64,000 nucleotides of DNA from Gyrodactylus bullatarudis (lineage: Eukaryota > Platyhelminthes > Monogenea > Gyrodactylidea > Gyrodactylidae). How positions within the stretch are numbered: position 1 is the stretch's first letter; the number at the start of each line of letters is the position of its first letter. The translations under genes were made by a program, and so were the position numbers. The notes beneath the pieces are model-generated. The model made no database searches and had not been told where the DNA came from. It worked only from the letters and a program-made list of their open reading frames with translations. Of the stretch, positions 13,426 through 27,600 are shown in pieces. The DNA lies in contig SSNU01000012.1 of assembly GCA_012064415.1 (NCBI GenBank), positions 101,545 to 165,544 on the forward strand, in the 5' to 3' direction.

Positions 13426-15547
13426 TTATTTACGATTCTTTTGTGAGGATATCTTAACAAGAGGATCATTTGCTTTGCGCTAAATGGAAAAAGAATAGAT
13501 AAAAAAACTAATCAAGACACTGGAAAGAATAGAGCTCACTTTAGCTTGTCTAACTTTTTTGACAAAATTCGGATTCTTAATAGATTTGCCAGTTGAATTC
13601 TGAGATGCAGCCGAGTCTTTTGAAATGACAATTGGCTTGACAATTCTATCGTGATTTTTGCCAATCTTGATACCTTCTCTGGTGGACTTTTGTAATTCAA
13701 TCATGTCCTCGCGCATTTTTGAACGACGCTTACGGAAACCGCTTCGTGATGTGGAATTGCTGTTACCTGGTCGAATCTTTAAAATTTTACGGAGCGATGG
13801 TGGAACTAAATTTGTATATATTATATCTACTTGAAAGTGACTACATGATTAATTTATTTTCTTACTGAGATAATCTGGAATATCCTTGAGATGACCATAG
13901 CTGGTCTTGTTGATTACTTTGTCATGACGAAGTGCATTATAGTCGTTCACATGAGTGTTGAAGTATGCCTTGAGCTTCTCTGAGTTGATGATTTCCATTT
14001 TGATCTCTTTAAGACGAACATTTCTTATCATTTGACGTGTAATCTTTTTCTTGACATCCTATACAATTTAAATGATTAGTTGTCTTTAGTTAAATTTTTT
14101 AGTGAACTTACCAATGCTCTGTAACGGAAACCATCGACCTCTTCTTTGTTGAAAAGATATTGTCGGAATACTTGTAGAGAGAGAAAATTAAGCTGGAATT
14201 ATTTATAGTTAAAGAGAACTAACCATTATTGGATTTTAAATATTTTTCAGTCTCTGCCATAACTGCAACATCAGATTGGCTGACAAAAGAAATTGATGTT
14301 CCAAACTGATCCCCTCGGGCAGTTCTTCCAACACGATGGACATAAGTCTGCGGCAACAGGGGAAAATCAAAATTGATTATGTTACTGACTAGCTGAAAAT
14401 CAATGCCACGAGAAACTCCATACTCGACCTTTTCTAATCTGTAGATAGATTTAACAAAATTGAATAAATACAAGTAGAAAGTGTTTTATGGAAATGTAAA
14501 ATGAGACAAACTTTGAAGATTGATCATTAGGGTCATCTGTACATATTAGATAGTCAAACATTCCTTGGTTGAATTGTTCAATGGCATGAATACGACAACT
14601 GGCGGGTAATTCAGAATTCAACAAAGCTGATTTTATCCCAAACTCTTCGAGAAACAGGCGAACCTTGTAGCAGCGATCAATAGAATTTGCAAAAATTATA
14701 GTTTTGCCCTTGACTAGTCGTAGCTTTAGAATTGTTGCTATAATTACATATTTATCGTCTTCTTCTGCTCTAACGATATACTGAGATAGTTGGGTTTCAT
14801 TAGGTAAGTAGGTATCATCATCCAATTCAACTTTGGTCCATTCAGAATTTTGTACGAAAATCTTTCGAAGCTTTTTAATCGATTCATCAGATGTGGCACT
14901 CAACAATACATACTGGGTAACGTTTGTAAGATTTTTAGCGAAATTTTGAATATCTTGGACATATCCGAAAGTTGTCATTAAGTCAGCTTCATCAACAACA
15001 ACTTTAGTTATTTCTTTAGCATCAATACATTCATGATGAAAGGCTTTTAGGAGACGAGATGGCGTAGAAATTATTATGTCAGGCTTATCCGAAAGAATTG
15101 TTCTATAATTCGAATAATAAATTTAAGACTTACTTGATTTGGTTTTCATCAGAATAATTAGCAATGTTTATGAATTTTAAATATCCGTTGGTAAAACTAG
15201 TAAGGTTTTTTATAACTCCATAAGTCTGCTGACATAATTCTTTGGTCGGAGCCAGTATGATCATTGAACATTTTTGATAACGTTGGTTCTATGATATATA
15301 ACAACAAATATTACATCTTTTTCTGATAAGAGTTTGTTCAAGAGAGGAATAGCATAAGCCCCCGTTTTTCCAGAACCAGTCCGGCCTTGAATCACAATAT
15401 TTTTTGACTCTAGAACCAGGGGTATAACTGAGTTCTGAATATCTGTAGGACGAGCCCATCCCATATTACCAATAGCCTAGAATAATAAACATTATTTACA
15501 GTGAGTATGCGTGTATCAAGATTGAAAACTTCAAACGTCTCTTCCAT
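13426..15547 (-). CDS. DDX56: DEAD-box ATP-dependent RNA helicase DDX56/Dbp9
   Basis: This is a nucleolar DEAD-box helicase; the family acts in assembly of the large ribosomal subunit. Nine exons read in order as complement of 15500-15547, 15315-15476, 15134-15288, 14512-15102, 14224-14438, 14112-14170, 13866-14058, 13540-13805 and 13426-13479 give about 580 residues, close to human DDX56 (547). Motifs: Q-motif region 17-30, Walker A GRTGSGKT (47-54), Ia APTKEL (83-88), DEAD (159-162), SAT (190-192), SRGIDF (328-333) and HRVGRTARG (353-361). The [19 protein letters not shown] block and a basic C-terminal tail are typical of DDX56. The first exon ([12 protein letters not shown]) aligns with the family N-terminus and fixes the start. 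The first three introns are only 23, 26 and 31 nt. All exon phases fit. Confidence 0.94.
15103..15133 (-). other. Ultrashort intron (31 nt), DDX56 intron 3
   Basis: On the minus strand it begins with a consensus donor GTAAGT and ends AATTATAG. It is a phase-2 intron; splicing gives [19 protein letters not shown], leading into the conserved STPSRLL block before DEAD. Confidence 0.85.
15289..15314 (-). other. Ultrashort intron (26 nt), DDX56 intron 2
   Basis: On the minus strand it begins GTAATA and ends ATCATAG. Removing it joins LLSEKD to [18 protein letters not shown] in phase 0, restoring the run from Walker A to motif Ia. The length is not a multiple of three. Confidence 0.85.
15477..15499 (-). 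other. Ultrashort intron (23 nt), DDX56 intron 1
   Basis: On the minus strand it begins GTAAAT and ends TTCTAG. Removing it joins DTRILT to AIGNMGW, which matches the unbroken DDX56 N-terminus. The length is not a multiple of three, so leaving it in would shift the frame. Confidence 0.85.
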
Positions 15548-15691
15548 GCTTAATTTTTTTTATAATTTCCAATTATTGAAACACCGAAACCATAGCTATG
15601 AAATTTTGTTTGAAAATACACACATATGTAATTTTGCAATTGGCAGTTTTTCAATTTTTTCTCAAAATGCCATAGCTGCTGACTAGTCATA
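15548..15691. promoter_or_regulatory. Candidate bidirectional promoter between DDX56 and the TMEM132-like gene
   Basis: Only 144 bp separate the start codons of two divergently transcribed genes, so 5' UTRs and core promoters of both must fit here or overlap the genes. The stretch has CCAAT-like boxes in both directions (CCAATTATTG near 15558 and ATTGG in GCAATTGGCAG near 15636) and an AT-rich TTATAATTT. Function is inferred from position only. Confidence 0.5.
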
Positions 15692-18600
15692 ATGATTGGA
15701 ATATTATTATTATTATCGTTTTTCTATAATTTTGTATTGGGTTTGTCTCTTTATTATTCATTTTCAGCTTTCTATTCGGATTTATATAGTTTCCCACCTT
15801 ATTCTGGGTTTTCCAGTCTTGAGAACTCTGATGAGCACAAAACGTTCTACATGATCGATCCTAGTCAAATAAACACGATTGTATCAAAATTTGGTGGATT
15901 TATAAAAAATCATACCCTCAAATTGACAAGTGTTGAGATCAATCTTCATTCTCATGTGATTTATCGAGGAAATTCTTTATTCGCCCTTTGCTCAATTGAT
16001 GATCCAACAATTCTCGGTTCTAACGATGCAACACTTTCCTGTGATTTTACTTTATCCTATCAGAATAATATTATTGCCCAGTCAAGTTGTGGAATTGGTC
16101 TTGATCAGACTAAATGTGTTGCAGAAATCTTCCCAGATCCTAAATCTATCTTGATTTCAACAGATCTAATAAGCTTTGAGCTTCAATGCAACGTTTCAGC
16201 TTACAATGACAGGACTGGAAAGTTACTCGAAAACTTTGCCAAGAATTTCATCTTCAAAAATGGACAATATTTCACAATCCATCAAATTATCGATGCTGAA
16301 TTTACAACCTACAAAATCACCCATACAGATTCTGTCGTTTTTCGGATCAAGAATCAAATTCAGGAATATAATTTCTCCCTATATCTGGATATTAACTCGA
16401 GGACAGAATCATTTTACTTTGAGTAAGATTCTTTTAATATCTTTCCTCTGTCTAAAAGTACATGTTACGAAAGGATAAAAAATAACATGAGTTTTTAATT
16501 TCCCTCTTATTTATGTACTCCTTTGTTATTTACATGTTAATAGAATTTCCGGATATTTATTCACTAATTTTTCCTTTATAAATATTTTTAGACTCAATTT
16601 GCCATCCAACGTGAGAAACTTTTCTGCTCTCAGCTCGAATCCATTTGCGTGGTCAGTGAATGCTAAACAAATTGCTAGTGAAGTCTATGCTTTGGAAATT
16701 AAAAATCTCCGGTGAGTATTTCAAGCTTGACCAGAAATAATTTGGAAAAATAAAGGTGTTATTCACACCAAAATGAATATTTGGCGCTTTAAATAAGACA
16801 AGGTGAAAAAATGTTTATAAATGTTTTTTTTCCATTATTCTAAAGAAACCAAAATCATATTTATTGAGAATAGCAATCTCGGTTATGAGAACTAATCCCA
16901 AGTACATGGGACATCATGTTTCTTTACAATTCATTATAAAGGCGTTTTCATGAGAAATTCAAGATTTTTATTACCTGCTTGTAAAGGTTAGAAGGTTCCC
17001 AGCATAAAATTTTCATCTGATTCTTATCTAAACTCTATATTTTATGTCGAGACTAATGTTGCATGGCCCACAGGCGTCCACTTAAAATCTTACTCTTCTT
17101 CATATCACTTTGCCTCTTTCTAATTCAACCATTGACATAAAGTTCTTTGGTATTTTTAAAAATGAATACTTGACAAGTTGTATCTATGTTGAGTTAATCT
17201 TTGAATGAAATACATTTCACGCATGTTACCATGCAGTCATTTAAATACACTCAATCAAGTTATCTCCTTTGAAGAAACTTTAAAAAGAGTTTCTCCTCCC
17301 TTCTGTGTGTGTGTGTGTGTAAGAATGTAAGACAACATTTCGAAATACATTTTTATCATGATATCAATCTTTGATTGATGATTTCTTTTGAGAGAAATGA
17401 AAACTGGGTAAAATGAAACAATAATAATTACATTTGAGCTGTATTCATTTTCTTTCTCCTGTACTTTTATACTTGGGTAAATTGATTATGATCTTCTCTT
17501 TGCTCGTTCTTCCATCTCTACTTACTATTCCTTCGGATCTTATCTCATTATTTTCCTGATCATGCATTATCAAGGGGTGATTACCTAGATTAATTTCTAG
17601 ATTGGGTGGGAAATGTCAGTAATTTTCTTCTCAAATCTCATCAGGTAAAAAAATGTATTTTCAAGAAACTTTAGAAACAATATTCTATTAACAATAATTC
17701 AGACATTTCAATAGTGTACTAGAATGTACTATTATTATTATTATTATTATTATTATCTCAAGAGGATTATTCCATTTACCTTCATCATTCTCGAAAAGAA
17801 CATGGAGAGGTCATATTTGAATCTTTTTTTATTTTTAGTTGACATCTATCTCTCTCTTTCTTTGTTCAGGAAATATATGTATTTAATTTTGATTGACAAA
17901 AGTAGAAGAACAGAGAATATGTTCTATACATGTAGTTGGACCGGATATCAATCTGAGCTCTCTTTCACATGTCGTCCAAGAGACAACAGCCTTATTCTCT
18001 TCTCTTCATCTTATTTGTTGGTATGGTACAACAAAACTTAATTCAATTATGAACAAGTGCTTCCTACAAAGTAAAATTAAAAGAATAAAAGCCATGACCA
18101 CTTCCTCCACCCTTTAGTCCTTCTTCGTCCATGAAAAGTCTGGTTTATTTATTCTCACAGAAGGAATCTCTTTCTCATACATGTCTAGAATTGTACATGA
18201 AACCATAACAACAACTATAAAGAATCTGTATTTTATTAGCACAATGGCAAAGTTTTTCTACTCTCATATCCATATCTGGCGGTAATACTAACAACATAGT
18301 CATACAATTTGCATTTGAGCTATCGAATAAATCATGTAGGTAATTATTATTACAAAATAATAATCATTTCATCTGGGCTATATATTATTATGATCGAGTA
18401 AAACCTCAAAATTTGATCTTTGTAAATTGTTAAAAAACAGTGGAGTATGGTAAATACAGTTGTAGTGGCAGTTGTAAACATGATATGCAAATAATATAAA
18501 TCTTGAGTATATTTGCAGATGAACTTCAAGATGGAGTTCTTGAGCAAGAGGAAAAAGATTCTTTGATTCCTCCTTCGTGATATCCATCCATTCTCCAATC

Positions 18601-21600
18601 TATAGAAGTAGTTATAATAATCATGAATGGATGATGACACTTTGATGATTTGACCCTTGACTCTGTCTCGTTTCTTACCACCAATCCATGTCTATATGAA
18701 GGGGTGCTGTTATCAGATTGACGAGAGAAAATAATAAAGCATATTTCTCTCAATCAAAAGTCATATCATGATTCATAGACAAACCATATTTTTGCATTTG
18801 AATATTAACGCCCTTATTCATTTTTAGGAATGCGACTGATGATGGAGATTTATCTCTTGAAATTGGCCTCCAACTCCAGATGATGAAAAGGGGCCATCGT
18901 TTCCGTCGGACTGACATAATTATTGACAAAATGAATTTATATCCATCAAATGTAGAGACGACTAATTTGACCAAGTTTACATTGAAAACTCCCAGGATTA
19001 TACCAGATAAGGGGTCCATGTATATCTTTACCCAATTTCATGTGAGTAAATATATATCCTACTGTTTTCATTTCGTATTGTTTACACAACCTCAAATGGG
19101 CTGACTATACACGCTTACATAACATTGTTGGCTTATTCTGTGTGTGTCTGTCTGTTTTCCTACATGTTTTTCAAAATAACCTCTCCATTAGATGTACATA
19201 CATACAAAGGTACCATGCATGTTCTTTATCATGATTTAATAATCTAGCCCCATTCTTTTTTTCGACTACTACAAACTAACTAAAAACACTCACTCAAAAG
19301 ATTTCCATTATTGATAATACAGTAAAGCTCTACTAGCCCTCTCTATCTTTGTCTCAACTATCCATCTGGCTATCGAGTTTCTTATTCTCCTTTCAACCAT
19401 GGAAATTTCTCAAGAAATACAAAATGATTTTTTCTTCATTCACCAATTCAATTCTATTAATGATAACTCTGCTTTAATGGCTTCTTAATGGGGTTTTCTC
19501 TCTCATTTGTCATACCTACCTATAGCGATTAAATTTGCATATTTGTATTAAATAGAGACAAGACGTACCGAACCATGCCCTCCAAAGTTTACTACTTCTT
19601 TGTATTTTTTGTCTTATTCTTGACAATAAAATACAGAATAGTCATATTCATGTTATTTGTCTTTTTAACATATACTGTATTCATACTATTCCATCATCAA
19701 GGTGTTCTTTTATGGAATCTTCTTAAATTGTCTGATTTTTTCCACAATAGAATATTCTAATGAAAATGAATATAGGTCAATTTTCCTTTAACTAATTTCT
19801 ATTAGCATTTTTGTGTTATCATCAGAGCTGCAAAAATACCTCTTTGAGAGTATAGCAAGAAACTTTTCAAGAAATTTCTCAAGGTGAAGTGTAAGCCGAA
19901 TCTTAATTCTGCATGTTCCTCGTACTTTTAGGTCCCATTTTAAAGTCATAAAAAAAGTTTGGCTCATCTCGACAAGAAAGTTCGAATGAACTAAGAAAAA
20001 TCATATTTTGACCCTTATCGAAGTAGACTTATTTCATCAGTACTAATTATGGACTGTATTTTGAAAATTGTTCTAAGCGTGATCGTTATCTGTTGAGCAT
20101 AGAAGAATATTTTATCTTGCTAATAATTATAATAATGAGAGGAAAAGTTCAATCGGTAGAATAGATCAAATCAACGGATTAATTCACATTGCTAACTTAA
20201 CTCCTTACTGGCTAGAATAGTTCTCGAATAACTCTTTATTGCGGATAGAGTAATACATTGAAAAGCGATTGCATGACCTGATAGCTACAGAAAGAGAGGG
20301 AGAGAGCATCGGAGGAAACTCTATATTCCTACCCATTTTCTGTTTTTATTTTTCAAATTTCAAGTTCAATTAATTGACGAGTTAACTTGATTCCTCCGAG
20401 ATCTAATTCCTTTTCCTCCTTCCTTCACTTCTATAGATCTCCTACTATTTAACAAATGTACAATACGTGTCGCTCTGAGTGAATTATTCCCTCTATTTCC
20501 ATTCATAAAATCAAAATTATGATAAATATGCTAAACCAGGTCAATATATGTAATGTATTTTACTTTTTTATTCATCGTTAAATCTACCCGTTATCCTCTT
20601 ATCCCTATTGTTATTTTTTATATATTTGTTGATTGACAATGAATGGATTCCTTCCAAAAAAAGTATTGTCCCTATAACCTCAATTATGTTATTATTATGG
20701 GATTATATGGTAGGCATATTAGAAGGAAGAGGTAGGCTTAGGTCAGTTTTTGCTTTGTCCAAATAAAAAAATGCATGTTCCTACATTCTGTATCTATTCT
20801 GGAAAAAACAAATTCAAGAGAAGTTTATCACAATTTATCAAAATTTCCCTTCATCTGATAATCGTAATGTAATCGAAACATAATGTCTCAATGTTTTTGC
20901 TATAGGTATATATGATTGTGATTTGTCTGGAAATGGTTCTCTCAATGTTTTGCTTAAAGTTTGGTATACAATGTAGTAGTGTATTATTCCCAAAAGGAGG
21001 TCTTTTACACCAAGTCCAGTTTTTTACAAATAACAAAAAAATATTAAATCCCACCATTTGTGTAATATTTTATTTTAGGAAAATTTGAGTTCCACCCAAG
21101 AGAGGGATCTTTGTGAAATTCAATGAATGAATTATTTTAATTTACTATTAAACCTCATTGTAATGCACGAAGATCATATAGATCTCAAAAGGGTAAAGTG
21201 TACTAATTGATACTTTCCAATTTTTCTCTCATGATTCGAAGTTTATTTAATCAAGCTTGCTCTCACCTACCAAGTCATACTGGGACATAAAAAATTAAGA
21301 ACAAATAAATCAGTACTCTATTGAAAATTATCTCACTTCATAAAATGATAAAAACATGAATTCGCAGCACTTAACACTTTGGATATCCCTTTTTATGATC
21401 ATAGAGATATTTGTATGAAAATGTGCCCTCGAAGAGGTTAAAACAACTGTATCAACAATTTACACACATGGGGCTGAGAGAGTGAGTGGGCGGGAGAGGT
21501 TAAAAATTTGATTACTTAATTTTCTTGGTGGCTGATTATTATTCCAAGAAGATCATAAAATATGATCCCTTCTGTTGATGATCAATCTTCCACCCTTTCT

Positions 21601-24600
21601 CTCTATCTGTTTTATTCTGTTTATGTCCAAACTATGGTGGTAATGACCTCTAAAAAAACCAAACTACTATCCTTGTAAATGTATTGATAAGCCTTCTGTT
21701 TTAACTAAAGATATGAAAATTACAGTCATGTACCTGTATTAACCCTCTTCTAGAATGAAAATTGTACATTGAATTCATTTTCCTTCTAATTCCACATGAA
21801 TTATAAATGGCCATGGAAATAATGATAGAGTGACGTGAGGGCTAAAGAAAAGTGCTCTTGTCATTTGTGTGTACTAAACATATCTATCTACATTATCAAT
21901 GATTACATAGGTACGTCTGTTTCATCCTGACGATGCTTATCATCATTCTCTATATATTCAAATTCAAGACTATTTGAGGAAATTTACATTTCCTCTACTG
22001 TACATTGAGCACACATTGGCCTTGTGTGTCTCCTATATTCTTCTCTACTCATGAGTAATGTATGAAAAAAGGATTGTATTATAAATAATAATGGGGTATT
22101 ATTAATCAAAATGGGCGGACTTATCACTACTCTCCATCTTACTACTACTTTTGAATTGAAATAATGAACACTACTACTCACTCAGTGTTTTTGTAGTTGT
22201 AAATTTTCATTTCTTTTTTTGTCTTGCTTAAAATCTTGATTAATTTTGCTTTTGCATTAGAAAAATGATGATTTATACACACTGTACTATACTTTTCTTC
22301 AATTTGAATTCCCATAAATTCAGTTTTTCATAAAATCTTAAATAACCGCTAATTTGATCAGTAATCAAAGTAGAAAAACTCATTGAATTGATTTAAAAAT
22401 TGCAATTTTCATACATTAGACCAAAAGTAGGAAACATTGGATGATTCTGAATAAACTATCCTAGTGTGTATCAAAATGTGACATTTCAAATTAAAATATC
22501 CCAATAGAAATTATTAGAGTGTAACAATACGAAAAAGGGAAAATTATGAACCAAAATCCTACAGTCTTGAATCTATCCATTGGAAATGGGGGAATAAACT
22601 TTTGACTAAAGTACGCAATTAAAAGAATGAATTTTTATCATTATCAAGTTTATTTTCACAATGTCTCGACCTAGGTAATCGTAATTCTGCTTAATTTCAT
22701 CCTTCATCTTAGACACTTTATAAAAGTCTCTTTGAATTTGCTTAACTGTACACACAAATTCATATTCACAGTTCGTGTGTGCGTACGTGTAAGTAAACAT
22801 AAAAAATGTCTACATCATCATTCTAGCAAAAGCAAAGTGTAGATGAAAACCACAAAGAGTGATAGAGGTGGTTTTCACTTTTTTCTTCTGTATCAGAGAT
22901 TTGAAGAGATGAAACACTTTTAGGGTTGAGACTAAAATAATCATCATTATTGTTATAATTGACACAAATACAAATTGAATAAATATATATATACTTTTTC
23001 TCTTGATTATGATTCATCCGTCAGTATGAAATCCACAAAAAATATCATCATCATCATGATTTACAGGAGTGATTTGCGTTCTTCAGAATGTATTATTCCT
23101 ATCTTTCATTCTCTATATAAAATTTATTTTTTTTTTTTGGAACTCAAGGGAGAATAATTTTGAAAATTTATTGTCTCATAGAAATTTTTTCTCAAGAAGA
23201 AATTATTATTATTCTTATCGTAAAAAGATAGACACTCACAAAAGCTTGGTTATTTGTTTGGGAAGGTGAAGGAAAAATTTAGAGCTGGTTGGTTCCAATA
23301 GAGGAGAGACGTGTCATTAATTATAATTCTCATGATAAATACAAGCCAAAAGAGATAATGATACTATCGTGCTATTGTTTTTTTCCTTTCTTTCTAATCA
23401 ACTTGGGTAAATTATTCATTAAACAGCTCTCCAACATTTTTTAAAGCGATTTAAATACTTTTTCTGATTAATTTTTAATTCAATACAAATGCATTAGACG
23501 TGATAAATGACCAATTTATTCTCCACACATGTATTCTAATTAGTAGACAATAAGTCAAAATCAAGGGCGTTTAGGCTTGAAAATTCTAGTGGGAGTCTGG
23601 ATTATATGTCAATTTTCGAATATTAAAAATATTTCATCACAAGTAAATTAAGGGGAATTTATACTGAATTGTTACAATTTTGATACATACAGAGAATAAA
23701 ATATTTCAATAAAATATACCCCTCATTAGAGAATGCAGTAAAGAATATACAGAGGTTTTTTACACGAATAAACTGCTTAGATAATCCATCACTGGTTTCA
23801 ACCTCTCTCTCTCTGTCCAACTCCCCTACCCCCCCCCCCCATTTTATTATTAGTAGTACAAGGACTATAAAAATGTCATGCTATGCACGGATTTTTTAAA
23901 ATCAAAATAACAAGTACCATTGTCCCAAATAAATAATGATACTACTGAATAATCTGATAATTTATTCGGTTGGAATTGCATTGAATAAATAGAAACCAAA
24001 AGTGCTTGCGCTTCTTTTGGTCATTCGTTGTTTTTTGCTTGAGACAATATGGCTTCATTTGCACATTCACACATTTCTGTATACACTTAATATTTATCCC
24101 ATTTTTCAATCCAATTCCTAATAAATACATTGCAAACAAAAGTTTGTAAACATTGCAACAGGTTTCTCTCTACCATCCCTCTATCTCCATTAGTTTAGTG
24201 TTTACAAATGTATTGGATAAAAGTCACGAAGAAATTTGTAGTTTTTCCTCTTCTACATTTTTATTCACCTTCTGGCATGTGGTCATTCTTATGTATGACC
24301 AAATACTATAAATATAAAATCCCATTAATAATAATAATAAACTTGGGAATAGAACATATTGCTCTCTCAATGAGATAAGATTTTTTCTTGGCAATTACAA
24401 ATCTTGTTTATTACTTGGCGATATAAATGTATAATACAGTAGAATATTTGAGGTGAAAGTTTATAGAGAAATCATTCAATGAGGTTACCCTTACCTTATT
24501 CATTATAAGAGAAGCAAAATGTTTTCCTTTCTAAATCGAAATATATTTTCTTGTGACATTTTATTTATTGCCTTACCCCCCTGTGAGATTCCATTCATAC

Positions 24601-27600
24601 TGATTAATTAATTTGAGACCTTGGTCCAGAAAATATTACATTTCATCGTCAACAACCAGCCTCCCAAATCAATGGACTTTATATAATTTTCTTGAGACTT
24701 ATTTCTCTCAATCAATTAATCAAAAAATAATCAGTATTCTTTTTTCACAAAAATCTTTTGGTGATCCTTTAATCATTCCAAGTTTGCGTATACTTGCAAG
24801 ATTGAGGGTGAATCTTTAGTTTCTCTCCTGTTTTTTTTCTTACTCTTTCACAACAATAGAATGACTCATTCAAGATTTAATTTATAGCATTGATTGTCAG
24901 TTAGTGAATGGAAAAAGTGATCAAAGATCTATCATATTTCTCTTGATTATAATCTGATCGATTACTTTACCTCCTACCTCATGTTTTCTCTTCAATTTTG
25001 GAGAAATACACATATAAACTCCGTCCCAATTCCTAAATTACGCCCATTTCAACCAAAATGTTATGTAGAGAGTTACTTTTGAAGATGCAAAAACAGCTCT
25101 ATGCATGAATAACTCTGACCGACTATTATCCCATAATTACATTACAGTTTTTCCTTCAAGTACAAATTAATAATAAAAATATTAAATAAAAACAAACAAA
25201 TAAACTATATCCTGAGGAGAATCTTTCACTTCCTGTCTGTGGTATTTATTAATGTATTCTTTTGAAAAAAGGAAAATAAATAAGAATGCAATGATCCATT
25301 AACATGTGATCTTCATGTGAGACAACAAAATACAACTTTAGAAACAATAAGACAAGTGTAATCTTATTCATTCTCACTTGTGATGAAAATAAAGAGAGAT
25401 GGTTAGAAAACAATCTCGTCCAATCTCCCAGGCAGATACACTGCCTCTCACTTAACCAAAGTTGATTGATGTCTTCCTCTCTATTCTAAACATCAAGGCT
25501 TATTATTACATACTCATTTGGAACTGCAATATAATAATACAATTTCTTTGTAACTTTCTTTTTTCTCGGGTGTTTATATCAAAATTGCATTTCTTGGTTT
25601 TCTCGTCTATATATATAAATCATACGTTAATTTTTATTATTAATAAATTTGATTAGATAAATTACTTACGTAGATAATAATAATAATAAGTGCACATTGG
25701 TTTTTGTGCTGAAATGTTCATTCGATATGATACATTCAAGCATGCTTGTAATTACTAAATTCTATTCTGCTATCTGTATAATTCAAAGATTTTCTGTTCA
25801 GTAAAAATACTACATTGAGGTGTTTTTTTGAGAAATATTCCAAAAAGAACAAACATGAATCACTGGGTTGGTAAAAGATTTTGTTTATTTCCGATTCTTC
25901 CCATATCACCATCGTCAGACCAAAAAACGTAGAGAAAATTTGTCTTTACTTTAAATGTCGCCATGAAATCTATGTCTTTTTTCTCTGCATTTACTGGTAT
26001 TTATTTAATTAACCTGGTAACTAATAATGAATAATACTAGATTATTTTTCAACAAGTGGGTCATTTCTTTTATTACTTGTACTATTTTTATATCAAAATA
26101 AGATAAATAAATTTTGAGTTGTATTCACAGACTCTTTGAGAGTAGTTTTTGACGCCACTAAATTTATGTCCTATTCTTCAGACCAGCTTCACTTGTTGTA
26201 AGTAAATCTTAGTTGGCAATTTAGAATTACAGTACAGGATATATGTGCAAAAGCTTTCCTGGTCAATATGCCCATATGTTGGTGGTATAAATCCTTATTG
26301 AATTATTAACACATGAAACAAGTCCATCTTTCCCCTCTGAAATTTGATTTGCATCCCTCTTCTTCTAGGCTTTTATTCGATTTTCCATCTAGCCTCAAGA
26401 TAAACTATCCTCTCTTCCTCCTAGAGTCTGTGAAATGAATTGAAAATATCCTCTACCTCATGATTTATCCATGAGAGATTCTCTCACTCATTATCCTTCT
26501 ACATTTATTATGGCCCAACAGTAAATGTACTATAGAGAATTCATCATTCGACCATGTGGATAATACTCCCTATCCCCCATTCTACCCTTAACCCACAATA
26601 CATACACGTTTGATGATAATAAAAAATTTACTCTGCTCAAAATATATAAAAAAACGTTTGGCAATTTTATCAGTTTGAGTATAGACTGTCTGGTATACAA
26701 CCAATTTCCAATTCACTGATTTAATTATAATAATATACATATCTCCCCATTCAAGAATGGCCCAGTGAAAAACAATGACTAGGGGATGTGTCTGAATCAT
26801 ACCTCTGAGAAAAATATAAAATACTAATAATAATGATAGGCTATCTTGAAAATTTGAATGAATTATTCATTTCTCGAAGAATATCTTTCCATAAGAAATG
26901 GGTTTAGCTCACAATAATAATATATAATAAGAAGGTGTTGTAATGTTGTAAACAAATTTCACATATTTTGGCTCGTAATTATGCACTATCACAGTTGATT
27001 TGATTCTCAATTAATCAGTATAAATATACACATACATATATTGTATATTGTGGATGGAGTAATGTATTGGACAGTATCGAATGAAATTTGTAAAATATGC
27101 GTGAATGAATTCTTGAGCTGTGACATGATTTATGATCAAAATCGGATTTTGAATTTGTCACTTCTTCTCTCTACTCCCCCCCATCTGTGAACTAAAATAC
27201 AAAAAAGGATGCGTGTTATTATTATTCTCCAATACTGGTTGACATGTCTTGGCCTGACCTTGCCATTTCAGCTTACTTACTTCCTCATCAAAATATAGTA
27301 TGAATATTTTTTTGGCTACTCTCATATATTATATGAATTATTTTTTATCGTGTGGATACAATTTTTCTCTGTGGATTTATTGATTTTTCAATATTATCAT
27401 TTCAATGAAACTAAATTTATTGGGTCCTAAATAAGCCGGGCATATATCATAGTATAAACTATAAGGTTTTTTTTCATTTCAGACGAGACTCATTTACTGA
27501 ACCGACAAGAAACTGTCTAATTATCTTGTCTTTTATTTTATTCCTGAAATGAAAAATGAAACGGACAAAAAAATTGCATGAAATGAAATCCGATACTTTT

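Noticed and set aside
17724..18117. Overlapping frames of 105 and 74 codons
   Set aside because: They begin in the ATT microsatellite (poly-Tyr) and sit in an intron.
18350..19104. Several overlapping frames on both strands
   Set aside because: They are shadows around exon 3 of the TMEM132-like gene (18828-19041).
23829..23840. C-tract as a regulatory or G-quadruplex site
   Set aside because: It is a single uninterrupted run in an intron; similar C runs occur near 40386, 44845 and 54907 without a shared context.
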